A stretch of 64,000 nt of DNA from NCBI RefSeq assembly GCF_018127805.1, contig NZ_CP072334.1, positions 660,001-724,000 on the forward strand, in the 5' to 3' direction. Below, in pieces: positions 7,177 through 15,845 of the stretch; within the stretch, counting starts at the first letter, position 1, and the number at the start of each line of letters is the position of its first letter. The DNA is from Prevotella sp. oral taxon 475. Its GTDB lineage: Bacteria > Bacteroidota > Bacteroidia > Bacteroidales > Bacteroidaceae. The position numbers and the translations under genes are program-made. The notes below the pieces were generated by a model, which saw only the letters and a list, made by a program, of their open reading frames with translations, did not search any database and was not told the DNA's origin.

Positions 7177-9417
7177 ATGAGAAAAAGACTACAACATCTT
7201 CCTTTGGCAGCACTGTTTGCTGTGCTGCTGTTGGCATTGGCTCCGCATAAGGCCGATGCACAAGTGCAAATAGGAAACTTCTCCTACACCTTTTCGGGCA
7301 ATGAAGCCACGATAACGCAGTGCCATCTCTCGTCGGGGGCTATCGTTTTCCCTGAAACCGTGCAGCATGGGGGAAGAACCTACAACGTAACAGCCATTCA
7401 GTTTACAGGTTACAGTTTCATTTCAGGATCTCCTACTTCTATTACGGGCAATTCTATCAAAAGAATTACAGGGCCTGTAGATAGAGTTATGTATACCGGT
7501 AACGGTCGATTCTGTTATTGTGACAACCTTACCGCCATCTCTTTCCCTAAATTGGAGATCCTCTCGATGTGTGAATTGATCGGAAGTGCGCCGAAATTGA
7601 CCTCTGTTAGTTTCCCGCTTTTAGAGAGAATCGATGGAGTTAGTTTTCTAAGTGATTGCGCGATGCTTTCTTCTGTCGATCTTCCCAAGTTGAGAGAGAT
7701 GTACTCTAGCAGTAGTCTCAGTAACTTATCGAATTTAGCAACCCTCAATTTGCCAGCTCTGACTACTATCAAAGGGAGCTACAATATACAATATCTTCCT
7801 AAGCTCACCTCTCTTCAGCTCCCTGTTTTAAAAGTGATTGACTCTTCACACACTCTCTCCTCAATGCTGCTGCTATCCACATTACATCTCCCGGAATTGG
7901 AAAGAGCAACAACTCACGGGCTTGATATATTCAGTTCTTTGTCGGCTTTAACCGACTTGAAACTTCCCAAACTGATGCTGATAGAGGGACAGCAATTTAT
8001 GCAAAACAGCAATCTGAGTGTCATCGAATTGCCTTACGGTTGCGAAATCAATGTGTCTTGGGGCTCTTTTACTGCAAATTCCTCTACTTCGCTTACCATT
8101 AAGGGTGTTACAAAGATTAAAGACAATTTCTTTACACCTCACTGTTACTCGCTCAAACACCTCTCTTTGCCCGATGTGCAGGAGATTTCCGGACAGATAG
8201 GGCATTATATCACTAACATCGAAAGGGTAGATATGCCTAATCTAAAGAAGATTAACAACTGTAGATTCTTTAATGCTGATCAGTATAACCAGCACCTCAC
8301 AACCGTCAATATTCCTAAAGTGACAGACATTACGGGGTCGAATCTCTTTTTTGGAGCTCCTATCAAAGAGTTGACGCTGAACGGCAATATCACCGACGGC
8401 GGCTCCGGGCAGATTGATCTCATGGCTTATCCCACGGTAGTCAAGATTATTGATGCCGGAACGGTGAACGACAACTCGCAGATCTTTATGGATGTGAAAG
8501 GCGGACGCCTGATTGCGCCCGAGGGGAAAGCGGCTTTGTACGCTCAGAAATGGCACGTGCCCGTGTCGCGGATGATGGTGTATGCTCCGGGAAAGATAGC
8601 CAAGAGCACCGCCGGCACACTGTATGCCACGGGCAGCATCTCGCCCGCGATGACCGAAACCGTCTATGGCGGCACCACCTACACCAGTGCTTACGATCTG
8701 CGCAACGCCATGACGAAAGCCGAATGCCTCAATTCGGCAGTGCTGGGGCCCAACGACGTAGGTTTCACCCCTTCGCTTTCCAGTCTTGTGGTTTCAGCTT
8801 ATAGCAGTCCGTTTACCACCTTCGATGCCTACATTGCCAAGCAATATGCCGACGACGGCGTCGATCCGCAACTGGGCGACCTCACCCTGGCCTCTCTCTC
8901 GCCTGCAGCCGTCGGTACGGTGAAGGGTTTTGGCACTTCGCCCGCTACCACCTACGAAGGTCTGAACGCCACCACCGGCGGATTCCTCTTCAAAGGCAAC
9001 GCCGCCACCTTCGACGAACTCTATCTCCCTTACACCGCTACGGTGATGCCTACCCCCGCCACCAACTATCTCAAACCCGGCGAAGGAACCACCGTACCGC
9101 GCAAAACGGGCAGCAACTTCAACTTCTACTGGCATCCCGGCGATGCCTCTTACGACATGGGTTTCTATATGTCTGCGGGCGTCAACGTGCCCGAAGGCCG
9201 AGCTTATCTCTCGCTTCCCGCTTCGCTCACGGGCAATGCGCATGCCAAAGGCTTCCGTCTGATTTTCGACGACGGAGAAACAACCGGCATCTCCTCGCCC
9301 GTGGTTCGACACGAGCAGGGCGAGCAGTGGTTCACCCTCGAGGGAATCCGCCTCAAAGCACAGCCCACCCGCGCCGGGGTGTACATCCACAACGGCCGGA
9401 AAGTGCTGGTGAAGTGA
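7177..9417 (+). CDS. BspA-like leucine-rich-repeat secreted protein
   Basis: The protein has 746 residues with a signal peptide ending KADAQV. From about residue 110 to 430 it carries LRR_5/BspA-type repeats, seen as recurring L..L.LP.L and LPKL..I blocks of about 23 residues. The remaining part is non-repetitive, and the end (GVYIHNGRKVLVK) resembles the short conserved tail on many secreted Prevotella proteins. BspA-type proteins act in adhesion to host proteins and other bacteria. The repeat half looks more AT-rich than the C-terminal half, which could reflect a mosaic origin. A small acidic protein gene follows after 55 nt. Confidence 0.85.
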   Translation: MRKRLQHLPLAALFAVLLLALAPHKADAQVQIGNFSYTFSGNEATITQCHLSSGAIVFPETVQHGGRTYNVTAIQFTGYSFISGSPTSITGNSIKRITGPVDRVMYTGNGRFCYCDNLTAISFPKLEILSMCELIGSAPKLTSVSFPLLERIDGVSFLSDCAMLSSVDLPKLREMYSSSSLSNLSNLATLNLPALTTIKGSYNIQYLPKLTSLQLPVLKVIDSSHTLSSMLLLSTLHLPELERATTHGLDIFSSLSALTDLKLPKLMLIEGQQFMQNSNLSVIELPYGCEINVSWGSFTANSSTSLTIKGVTKIKDNFFTPHCYSLKHLSLPDVQEISGQIGHYITNIERVDMPNLKKINNCRFFNADQYNQHLTTVNIPKVTDITGSNLFFGAPIKELTLNGNITDGGSGQIDLMAYPTVVKIIDAGTVNDNSQIFMDVKGGRLIAPEGKAALYAQKWHVPVSRMMVYAPGKIAKSTAGTLYATGSISPAMTETVYGGTTYTSAYDLRNAMTKAECLNSAVLGPNDVGFTPSLSSLVVSAYSSPFTTFDAYIAKQYADDGVDPQLGDLTLASLSPAAVGTVKGFGTSPATTYEGLNATTGGFLFKGNAATFDELYLPYTATVMPTPATNYLKPGEGTTVPRKTGSNFNFYWHPGDASYDMGFYMSAGVNVPEGRAYLSLPASLTGNAHAKGFRLIFDDGETTGISSPVVRHEQGEQWFTLEGIRLKAQPTRAGVYIHNGRKVLVK

Positions 9418-9472
9418 GTTCACCCGATTGATTATAAAAAACCAGAAGTAGAATTTTAAAACCCCAAAAAGA

Positions 9473-9670
9473 ATGAAAAAGCCATATACAGCACCCTTTA
9501 TCGAGGTGATGCACATCGGTGCAGAAGGCGAAACCTGCGGTGTTCCCGTTTTCTTCAGCAAGAAACAAGGCCCAGGTCAGGCCGGCAGTAAGGAAAACTT
9601 CTATGACGAGGAGGAAGAATGGGACGAAAATGCCGACCCGGACAGAGAGATGCATCCCTGGGGAGAATGA
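9473..9670 (+). CDS. Small acidic protein with KPY-P motif and PWGE end
   Basis: The protein has 65 residues and no signal peptide or membrane segment. The N terminus is MKKPYTAPFIEV, followed by a single Cys at about residue 22 (GETCGVP), a Gly-rich hinge (GPGQAGSK), a strongly acidic stretch (DEEEEWDENAD) and the end HPWGE. The same layout (GPGGGG, acidic run, KPWGE) is seen in the gene cut by the right edge of the window. I recognise the N-terminal pattern from small uncharacterised Bacteroidales proteins, but I know of no function. It may be cotranscribed with the BspA-like gene 55 nt upstream. Confidence 0.7.
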   Translation: MKKPYTAPFIEVMHIGAEGETCGVPVFFSKKQGPGQAGSKENFYDEEEEWDENADPDREMHPWGE

Positions 9671-9748
9671 ATGGTAGACGCTGTCGATGCTTCGTAGCGA
9701 TGCATCGACAGGGGAATCCCAGGTGAGTTGTCAGCATTTTTGTGCGCA

Positions 9749-9805
9749 AACAACCCCATAGCAGTTCTTTTTCAATAGCGAGAAAAGAGCTGTTATGGGG
9801 TTGTT
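9749..9805 (+). terminator. Probable terminator hairpin
   Basis: AACAACCCCATAGCAG (from 9749) pairs with CTGTTATGGGGTTGTT (ending 9805), with G-U pairs and more pairing inside (TTCTTTT with AAAAGAG). It lies after the small acidic gene. The T run is weak. Confidence 0.6.
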
Positions 9806-9854
9806 AGTTTCCCCGAATTGATATCCTTGAGAATCAAGCATTTGCCAACCGTTT

Positions 9855-9939
9855 TGCAAAAGCTAAGAAAACGCAGTGCGAAAGCTAAGAAAACGCCTTG
9901 CAAAAGCTAAGAAAATGGAATGCAAAAGCTAAGAGATGG
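9855..9939. repeat. 22-bp-family repeat, four units
   Basis: Four units at an exact 22-bp period. Three read GC(A/G)AAAGCTAAGAAAA(C/T)G plus four variable bases; the last reads GCAAAAGCTAAGAGATGG. It lies just beyond the 3' end of the NUDIX gene. Confidence 0.95.
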
Positions 9940-9956
9940 GAGAGAGGAGTGGGGCG

Positions 9957-10487
9957 TTAGGAGTGCTTTTTCAGCATTTGCAGATATTCGTACAGGCCTT
10001 GACGGACGGAGCGAAGCCCGAATTGCTCGGTATGAATGTCTTCGGGCGAGAGCCACATGCAGGCGGCGGCATCGTCCATGGGCGTGAGGGCCTGTTCGTC
10101 TTCCACTTCGCAGCAGAAGAAAAGGTCGAGCGTTTGCACTTGCATGCCGGAGTAAAGATAGACGTTGGGCTGACTGAAGAGGTAGCGACAGGAGGTGACG
10201 GTGAGCCCGGTCTCTTCTTTCACCTCGCGCTTCACGCCCTCTTCGGCCGTCTCTCCAAGGTCGGCAAAGCCACCGGGAAGATCGAGTGTGCCCTTGGCGG
10301 GCTCGTTTTTCCGCCGCTCTACGAGCAATTCTCCTTTCTTGTTGACAATGAAAGCGACGTTGGCACTGCTGGGATTGAGAAAGTATTCAAATCCACAGTT
10401 TTGGCATTTTTTGCTCTTTTCGGTGCAAGCCTCGAAGTGTGTACTGCCGCAAGAGGGGCAGTAACGGAATTTTTCTAATGGGTGCAT
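9957..10487 (-). CDS. NUDIX hydrolase with N-terminal zinc ribbon
   Basis: The protein has 176 residues. It opens with a zinc ribbon (CPSCG at about residue 10 and CQNCGF at about residue 28), as in NADH pyrophosphatase (NudC)-like proteins. The Nudix box follows at about residues 72-94: GGFADLGETAEEGVKREVKEE, with the REVKEE metal-binding core. It should hydrolyse a nucleoside diphosphate linked to another group; the exact substrate cannot be read. The protein is shorter than E. coli NudC (257), lacking the N-terminal domain. It is monocistronic and diverges from the flavodiiron gene. Confidence 0.9.
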   Translation of the reverse strand: MHPLEKFRYCPSCGSTHFEACTEKSKKCQNCGFEYFLNPSSANVAFIVNKKGELLVERRKNEPAKGTLDLPGGFADLGETAEEGVKREVKEETGLTVTSCRYLFSQPNVYLYSGMQVQTLDLFFCCEVEDEQALTPMDDAAACMWLSPEDIHTEQFGLRSVRQGLYEYLQMLKKHS

Positions 10488-10605
10488 ATCCTTCAGACAA
10501 TAAGTTGTGTGTATGCAATATTACAAAAAAGAAGCGAGCGGAGCAATGAAAAGGCCCGTTTTCTGTACTCGCTTGCTGGCGTTGATGAAATATCGATGGG
10601 TTGTG

Positions 10606-10637
10606 TTTCGCGGTTCGGTCGATAATCGTTACCTTTG
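10606..10637 (+). promoter_or_regulatory. Promoter for the flavodiiron gene
   Basis: TTTC (10606-10609), a 20-nt gap, then TACCTTTG (10630-10637). The -7 box is exact and the -33 box has one mismatch. The leader would be about 87 nt. Confidence 0.65.
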
Positions 10638-10730
10638 CAACGCATGCTCATAGGGCGGCCATCTGCCCGTGTTGCGCCTGGCGGCAAGACATAGGGCAAA
10701 AGAAAATACTTATACATAAAAAACGGAAAG

Positions 10731-11912
10731 ATGATAGAAATAGTAAAAGACACTTATTATGTGGGTGTGAACGACCGAAAGAAAGAGAAGTTTGAAGGAC
10801 TGTGGCCGTTGCCTAACGGTGTGTCGTACAACTCTTATCTCATTGTAGACGAGAAGGTGTGTTTGATCGATACGGTGGAGGCCGACTTTTTTTCGCAGTT
10901 CATCGAGAATATCCGCGAGGTGATAGGCGACCGTCCTATCGACTATATCGTGACCCATCACATGGAGCCCGACCACAGTGGCTCGTTTGCGCTGATGCGG
11001 AAGTACTATCCCGAGGTGCAGGTGGTGGGAAATAAGAAATCGTTCGACTTGCTGAAGGGCTTCTATGGCCTCTCGGGCGGCGAGGTGGAAGTGAAGAATG
11101 GCGACACGCTTTGCCTGGGACGGCATACGCTGAAGTTCTTTCTTACGCCGATGGTGCACTGGCCCGAGACGATGATGAGCCTCGACGAGGCCAGCCAGAC
11201 GCTCTTCACGGGCGATGCTTTTGGCTGTTTCGGCGCACTGAACGGTGGATTGGTGGACAGCGAAATCAATTGCGAGCCGTTCTGGTTGGAGATGGTTCGT
11301 TATTATTCCAATATCGTTGGGAAGTATGGAACGCCGGTACAGAACGCATTGAAGAAGTTGGCCGGCGAGCAGTTCGACTATATCTGCTCGACCCACGGGC
11401 CGGTTTGGCATGAGCATCTCCAGCGAGTGGTGGGCCTGTACGATAGAATGAGCCGATATGAAACCGAGCCGGGACTTGTCATTTGCTACGGAACGATGTA
11501 TGGAAATACTGAGCGAATGGCCGAAGAAATAGCCCGCGCAGCCAGTCAGGCGGGGGTGAAGAATATCGTGGTCTACAATGTCTCGAAGACACACCACTCG
11601 TATATCATCCGCGATGTGTTCCGCTATAAGGGGCTCATCGTTGGGGCTCCTACCTACAACACGGGACTTTATCATGAGATGGATGTGCTGTTGAGCGAAC
11701 TGGCCAACCGCGATATCAAGGATCATCTCCTGGGTTGGTTTGGCAGTTATGGTTGGGCCAGTAAGGCGGTGAGCAAGATTCGGGAGTGGAACGAAACGGC
11801 TCTGCATTTCGAAGCTGTGGGCGAACCCGTGGAGATGAAGCAAGCTCTGACGCCTGAAGTGACTGAACAATGTCGTGCCTTGGGTCGTGCCATGGCTGAG
11901 AAACTGGGATAG
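10731..11912 (+). CDS. Flavodiiron protein (FprA-type oxygen/NO reductase)
   Basis: The protein has 393 residues, the standard length. The N-terminal metallo-beta-lactamase-like domain carries the diiron ligands HHMEPDHSG (about residues 78-86), followed by GDAFGCFG and STHGPVWH. The C-terminal flavodoxin domain starts near residue 250 with the FMN loop YGTMYGNTERMA. Such enzymes reduce oxygen to water, or NO to nitrous oxide, in the cytosol of anaerobes, usually fed by rubredoxin. It fits with the nearby ahpC, ahpF and sodB genes as part of oxygen defence. It is transcribed alone. Confidence 0.95.
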   Translation: MIEIVKDTYYVGVNDRKKEKFEGLWPLPNGVSYNSYLIVDEKVCLIDTVEADFFSQFIENIREVIGDRPIDYIVTHHMEPDHSGSFALMRKYYPEVQVVGNKKSFDLLKGFYGLSGGEVEVKNGDTLCLGRHTLKFFLTPMVHWPETMMSLDEASQTLFTGDAFGCFGALNGGLVDSEINCEPFWLEMVRYYSNIVGKYGTPVQNALKKLAGEQFDYICSTHGPVWHEHLQRVVGLYDRMSRYETEPGLVICYGTMYGNTERMAEEIARAASQAGVKNIVVYNVSKTHHSYIIRDVFRYKGLIVGAPTYNTGLYHEMDVLLSELANRDIKDHLLGWFGSYGWASKAVSKIREWNETALHFEAVGEPVEMKQALTPEVTEQCRALGRAMAEKLG

Positions 11913-12021
11913 TTCTGGCCACCAAAGTTAAGGGGGTGGGGGCTGTCCCGTCGATGAGTTGACAGGAAACAGCCTCCCAGCCCCTTCATTTAGGAGGCTC
12001 ACCTTTGTTGACAAACATCGT

Positions 12022-12053
12022 TGTCAACTCGTCAACTTGTTAACTCGTCAACT
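12022..12053. repeat. Tandem 16-bp repeat
   Basis: Two copies of TGT(C/T)AACTCGTCAACT, differing at one base, 22 nt before the symporter gene. It may be a direct-repeat operator or a small slippage repeat. No clear promoter is visible in this gap. Confidence 0.7.
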
Positions 12054-12075
12054 GATTCACTAAATACCATCATCT

Positions 12076-13248
12076 ATGAAACTCTCTCTTCTTCCTCGAA
12101 TTTTGATTGCCATCACGCTGGGAATTCTTCTCGGTGGGGTGATGGGGATGCCGTTGGTGCGGTTGTTTGTCACGTTCAACAGTCTTTTCGGCGAGTTTTT
12201 GCAGTTCTGTATTCCTCTCATCATCGTGGGATTGGTGACTCCGGCGATAGCCGACATCGGTCGCGGAGCGGGCAGGTTGCTGCTCATCACCGTCGCCATT
12301 GCCTATGTCGACACGATCGTGGCTGCTATTTTGTCTTACGCTACCGGCTCGGCTTTCTTTCCGTCGCTTATCGGCGGAGGTGGGAATGGACTTGTCGCGG
12401 TGGAGAAGTCGGCCGACATCTTGCCCTATTTTACCCTCAACATTCCTGCGCCACTCGACGTGATGACGGCTCTGGTGCTGTCGTTCATCTTGGGACTGGG
12501 CATCGCTTACGGTGGACTTTCTACCTTGCGCAACGTCGCCGGCGAAGTTAAGACGGTGATTGCTCGCGTCATCGAGCGCGTCATCATTCCGCTGTTGCCT
12601 CTTTATATCTTTGGCATCTTTCTTTCGATGACCGTTCGGGGTGATGTGATGCGGATGATGACGGTGTTCGCTAAAATCATTCTTGTGATTTTTGCTCTCC
12701 ATATTTTTGTGCTCCTCTATCAATATCTCCTTGCGGGGAGTATCGTTCGGCGTAATCCGTTTCGGCTCTTGGCCACGATGTTTCCGGCCTATCTCACGGC
12801 GTTGGGCACGTCTTCCTCTGCTGCTACCATCCCGGTGGCTCTTCGACAGACGCTTAAGAATGGCGTGACAGAGGGTGTGGCCGGTTTTGTTATTCCGCTT
12901 TGTGCCACGGTGCATCTTTCCGGTTCGGCGATGAAAATCACGGCTTGCGCACTCACTATTGCTTTGATGGAGGGCTTGCCACATGGTTTCCCGCTCTTTC
13001 TTCACTTCATTCTCGTGCTGGCTATCTTTATGGTGGCGGCTCCGGGCGTGCCGGGTGGTGCCATTATGGCGGCTCTTGCACCGCTGGGAAGCATCTTAGG
13101 ATTCGGCGATAACGAGCAAGCACTGATGATTGCGCTCTATATTGCTATGGATAGTTTCGGTACGGCTTGCAATGTGACAGGTGATGGAGCCATCGCATTG
13201 GTGGTAGAGCGATTGCAATCTTTGGGAGTAAAAGAGTTGAAAGAATAA
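12076..13248 (+). CDS. Dicarboxylate/amino acid:cation symporter (DAACS family)
   Basis: The protein has 390 residues with eight or more hydrophobic segments. Family hallmarks visible are the Ser-rich reentrant loop LGTSSSAATIPVAL (about residue 240), PLCATVHLSGSA (about residue 275) and the late transport core MALY-like helix ending DSFGTACNVTGDGA. Members use a Na+ or H+ gradient to import glutamate, aspartate, serine/threonine or C4-dicarboxylates. The substrate cannot be chosen from sequence alone. The gene stands alone and is followed by the purine-rich inverted repeat. Confidence 0.92.
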   Translation: MKLSLLPRILIAITLGILLGGVMGMPLVRLFVTFNSLFGEFLQFCIPLIIVGLVTPAIADIGRGAGRLLLITVAIAYVDTIVAAILSYATGSAFFPSLIGGGGNGLVAVEKSADILPYFTLNIPAPLDVMTALVLSFILGLGIAYGGLSTLRNVAGEVKTVIARVIERVIIPLLPLYIFGIFLSMTVRGDVMRMMTVFAKIILVIFALHIFVLLYQYLLAGSIVRRNPFRLLATMFPAYLTALGTSSSAATIPVALRQTLKNGVTEGVAGFVIPLCATVHLSGSAMKITACALTIALMEGLPHGFPLFLHFILVLAIFMVAAPGVPGGAIMAALAPLGSILGFGDNEQALMIALYIAMDSFGTACNVTGDGAIALVVERLQSLGVKELKE

Positions 13249-13281
13249 GGAGTGAAAGAGGTAAAGATGTAAGAAGTAAAA

Positions 13282-13418
13282 GAATTGAAGGAGTGAGGAG
13301 GAGTGAAAACAAATGTTTTTAGGAGTAAAGAAGATCTTGTTAGGAGTGAAGAAGATCTTTTTAGGAATGAAAAAGTAAAGGATACATTTGTCTTCACTCC
13401 TCCTCACTCCTTCAATTC
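13282..13418. repeat. Long purine-rich inverted repeat
   Basis: The arm 13282-13316 matches the reverse complement of 13384-13418 at 34 of 35 positions. The 67-nt spacer holds tandem copies of TTAGGAGTGAAGAAGATCTT. The flanks (13249-13281, 13419-13460) continue with related AGGAGT/ACTCCT motifs. It lies between the symporter gene and the end of ahpF and could stop transcription from both sides. Confidence 0.85.
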
Positions 13419-13477
13419 CTTCACTCCTAAAAAATATTCTTTTACTCCTAAAACACTCTTCTTCAGGCTTAAGAAGC

Positions 13478-15037
13478 TCAGATTCTCCCTCTCATTCGGT
13501 CGTCAAAGGCTGAAAGGGCGGCTTTAGCCCCTTCGCCCATGGCGATAACAATTTGTTTATAGGGCACGTTGGTACAGTCGCCGGCAGCATAAACGCCGGG
13601 GATGGAGGTTCGGCAGCAGGCATCTATCTCTATTTCGCGCTGCGGATTGAGTGGCAGAACTTCGCGGAAGACATCGGTGTTGGCCGACAAACCTATCTGA
13701 ACGAAGATGCCATCGAGGGCTATGTCGCGTTCTTTGTCGTTGGTGCGATCCTTCACTCGCAAACCAGTGACGCGTTCTCCGTTGCCCAATACTTGCGTGG
13801 TTTGCGAAGAAAGGAAGATGTCGATGTTCTTCATAGCGGCCGCTTTCTCTTGCAGAACGGTGTCAGCACGAAGCGTGTCGGCAAATTCGAGCACAGTGAC
13901 ATGGCTGCAGATGCCGGCCAGATCGATAGCGGCCTCGATGCCAGAGTTGCCTCCGCCGACAACGGCGACACGTTTTCCACGGTAGAACGGACCGTCGCAA
14001 TGCGGACAGAAGTGAACGCCGCGGCCCAGATGTTCCGTCTCACCCTCGACGTTAAGCCTGCGCCAGCTGGCTCCAGTAGCCACAATCACGGCGGGAGCAC
14101 AGAACACTTCGCCGCCGGCTACGGCAATACGCTTGCGGGGTGAGGAGAGATCGGCCTCTCGGAGCTGTCGATTCTCATAGAGGTCGATGGGGTAGCGGGA
14201 AAGATGTTCGCGAAGATGATCGGCCAGTTGTGCACCCGTGGTTTGCGGAACGGAGATAAGATTCTCGATACCCACAGTGTCTTTCACCTGTCCGCCGATG
14301 CGTCCAGCCACCACAGCTACGTGCAATCCCTTTCGAGCCGAATAGATAGCGGCCGAAGCTCCGGCAGGTCCGCCGCCGAGTACCACCACGTCGTAGCTGT
14401 GCCCCACGGGCTGAACATCGGCCGAAGGTTCGCTACCGAACTTCTCTTCCAGCTTCGAAAGCAACTCGCCCAGGTCGCCCCGACCGATGTGAAGCAGTTC
14501 GCCGTTGGCATAAACAGAGGGTACAGCCTGGATGTTTAGCCGCGCCACCTCGTCTTGAAAGAGTGCACCGTCGATCATTTCGCTCCTCAAGCTCGGGTTG
14601 ATCAGAGCCATTACGTTGAGTGCTTGCACCACGTCGGGACAGTTGGTGCAGGTGAGCGAGACGTAGGTTTGCAGTTGCAGATCGCCCCGCAGAGCCTGGA
14701 TGCGGCGTGTGAGAGCCTCGTCGGGCAGATTCTTTCCCTTTCCATCGGCGTTGAGCACAGCCAAAAGCAACGACGTAAACTCGTGTCCGTTAGGGATTCC
14801 ACGGAACCGAATGCCCGTGTCTTCTCCATTTCTAAGCAGTGAAAACACAGCGCGCGCTTCATCAGCCTCTCCAAACACCACCTCTATCTGGGGCGACGTA
14901 GAGGCGAAATCCTCTAAAAACGCCTTTAGATCGGCCGCGCTCGGATGCGCCTCGTCTATCCTTGCGGCCAGCGTATATCGGTTTTTCAGGTCAACGAAGA
15001 GACCTTTCACCTGTTGCAATGTATTTGAATCGAGCAT
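13478..15037 (-). CDS. ahpF: Alkyl hydroperoxide reductase subunit F
   Basis: The protein has 519 residues, the usual AhpF length. The N-terminal tandem thioredoxin-fold domain contains the CTNCPD redox pair (about residue 127). A flavoprotein thioredoxin-reductase domain follows, with the FAD site GGGPAGASAA, the disulfide CPHCDGP (about residue 340) and the NAD(P)H site GGGNSGIEAA. It passes electrons from NADH to AhpC. The start at 15037 (MLDSNTLQQ) is chosen because upstream in-frame residues run through a poly-T stretch and look non-coding. It lies 145 nt downstream of ahpC, with a hairpin in the gap. Confidence 0.97.
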   Translation of the reverse strand: MLDSNTLQQVKGLFVDLKNRYTLAARIDEAHPSAADLKAFLEDFASTSPQIEVVFGEADEARAVFSLLRNGEDTGIRFRGIPNGHEFTSLLLAVLNADGKGKNLPDEALTRRIQALRGDLQLQTYVSLTCTNCPDVVQALNVMALINPSLRSEMIDGALFQDEVARLNIQAVPSVYANGELLHIGRGDLGELLSKLEEKFGSEPSADVQPVGHSYDVVVLGGGPAGASAAIYSARKGLHVAVVAGRIGGQVKDTVGIENLISVPQTTGAQLADHLREHLSRYPIDLYENRQLREADLSSPRKRIAVAGGEVFCAPAVIVATGASWRRLNVEGETEHLGRGVHFCPHCDGPFYRGKRVAVVGGGNSGIEAAIDLAGICSHVTVLEFADTLRADTVLQEKAAAMKNIDIFLSSQTTQVLGNGERVTGLRVKDRTNDKERDIALDGIFVQIGLSANTDVFREVLPLNPQREIEIDACCRTSIPGVYAAGDCTNVPYKQIVIAMGEGAKAALSAFDDRMRGRI

Positions 15038-15072
15038 AAGAACGATTTTTCTTTTGTGAAATATTTCTTTAT

Positions 15073-15110
15073 AAAAAAACGAGGAGTCTTTCGTTTCTCG
15101 TCGGAAAGAC
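15073..15110 (-). terminator. Leaky terminator/attenuator between ahpC and ahpF
   Basis: On the minus strand GTCTTTC pairs with GAAAGAC (15110-15104 with 15092-15086). After a short CTCCTCG there are seven T residues (15079-15073). An alternative CGACGAG/CTCCTCG pairing overlaps it. Partial stopping here would make more AhpC than AhpF. Confidence 0.5.
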
Positions 15111-15182
15111 CTTAGTGGATGCACACATCCCATCTTTCCGTGTCTCGAAAAATCGAAAAACTCCCCGCCAGTCGATGTCTTT

Positions 15183-15749
15183 TTAGAGCTTACCCACCAG
15201 GTCGATGCTGGGTTTAAGCGTCTCTGCGCCCTGCTTCCACTTTGCGGGGCATACCTCGCCGGGATGCGATGCAACGAATTGTGCTGCCGAAACCTTGCGC
15301 ACCAGTTCTTCGGCGTTGCGGCCTACGCTGTTGTCTTGAATCTCGGCAATCTTGATTTTTCCTTCGGGATTCACCACGAACGTACCGCGATAGGCCATTC
15401 CTTCCTCCTCGATAAAGACGCCAAAGCCTTTTGCCAGCACGCCAAGAGGATCGGCCAGCATGGGATAGGTAATCTTCTTGATGCTCTCCGAAGCGTCGTG
15501 CCAAGCCTTATGAACGAAGTGAGTGTCGCAACTCACCGAGTAAACCTCTACGCCCATCTTCTTGAGTTCCTCGTATTTCTCGGCGAGGTCTACCAGTTCG
15601 GTAGGGCAAACGAAGGTGAAGTCGGCGGGATAGAAGAAGAACACGGCCCACTTACCCTTTACATCCTCGTTTGAAACGGTTTTGAACTCTCCATTCTGAA
15701 AAGCCTGTACCTTAAATTCAGGCATTTGTGCATTGATGATTGATTCCAT
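15183..15749 (-). CDS. ahpC: Peroxiredoxin AhpC (typical 2-Cys)
   Basis: The protein has 188 residues. The peroxidatic Cys is in FYPADFTFVCPTE (about residue 48), and the resolving Cys is in HPGEVCPAKWK near the C terminus (about residue 167). The active-site Thr and Arg are in the expected places. It reduces hydrogen peroxide and organic peroxides in the cytosol and is recycled by AhpF, encoded next. In Bacteroidetes ahpCF is under OxyR control; an oxyR gene is present at 38.4-39.3 kb. I could not assign an exact promoter in the gap to sodB. Confidence 0.97.
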   Translation of the reverse strand: MESIINAQMPEFKVQAFQNGEFKTVSNEDVKGKWAVFFFYPADFTFVCPTELVDLAEKYEELKKMGVEVYSVSCDTHFVHKAWHDASESIKKITYPMLADPLGVLAKGFGVFIEEEGMAYRGTFVVNPEGKIKIAEIQDNSVGRNAEELVRKVSAAQFVASHPGEVCPAKWKQGAETLKPSIDLVGKL

Positions 15750-15845
15750 AATGATTCTTTTTTATTTCTTTTTTGTAATCTGTTGTCTCTATATTTTGTT
15801 GTATGTCGCCCCATCTCCGATTGGGTGCAGGAGAGGGATGACAAC

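Noticed and set aside
9855..9939. Regularly spaced repeats as a CRISPR array (also at 22107-22212 and the other loci)
   Set aside because: Only 4-5 nt vary between units, there are no spacers of 25-40 nt and no cas genes are nearby.
15038..15274. N-terminal extension of AhpF to an upstream in-frame start
   Set aside because: The added residues overlap the ahpC end and cross the terminator-like T run; the start at 15037 gives the family length.
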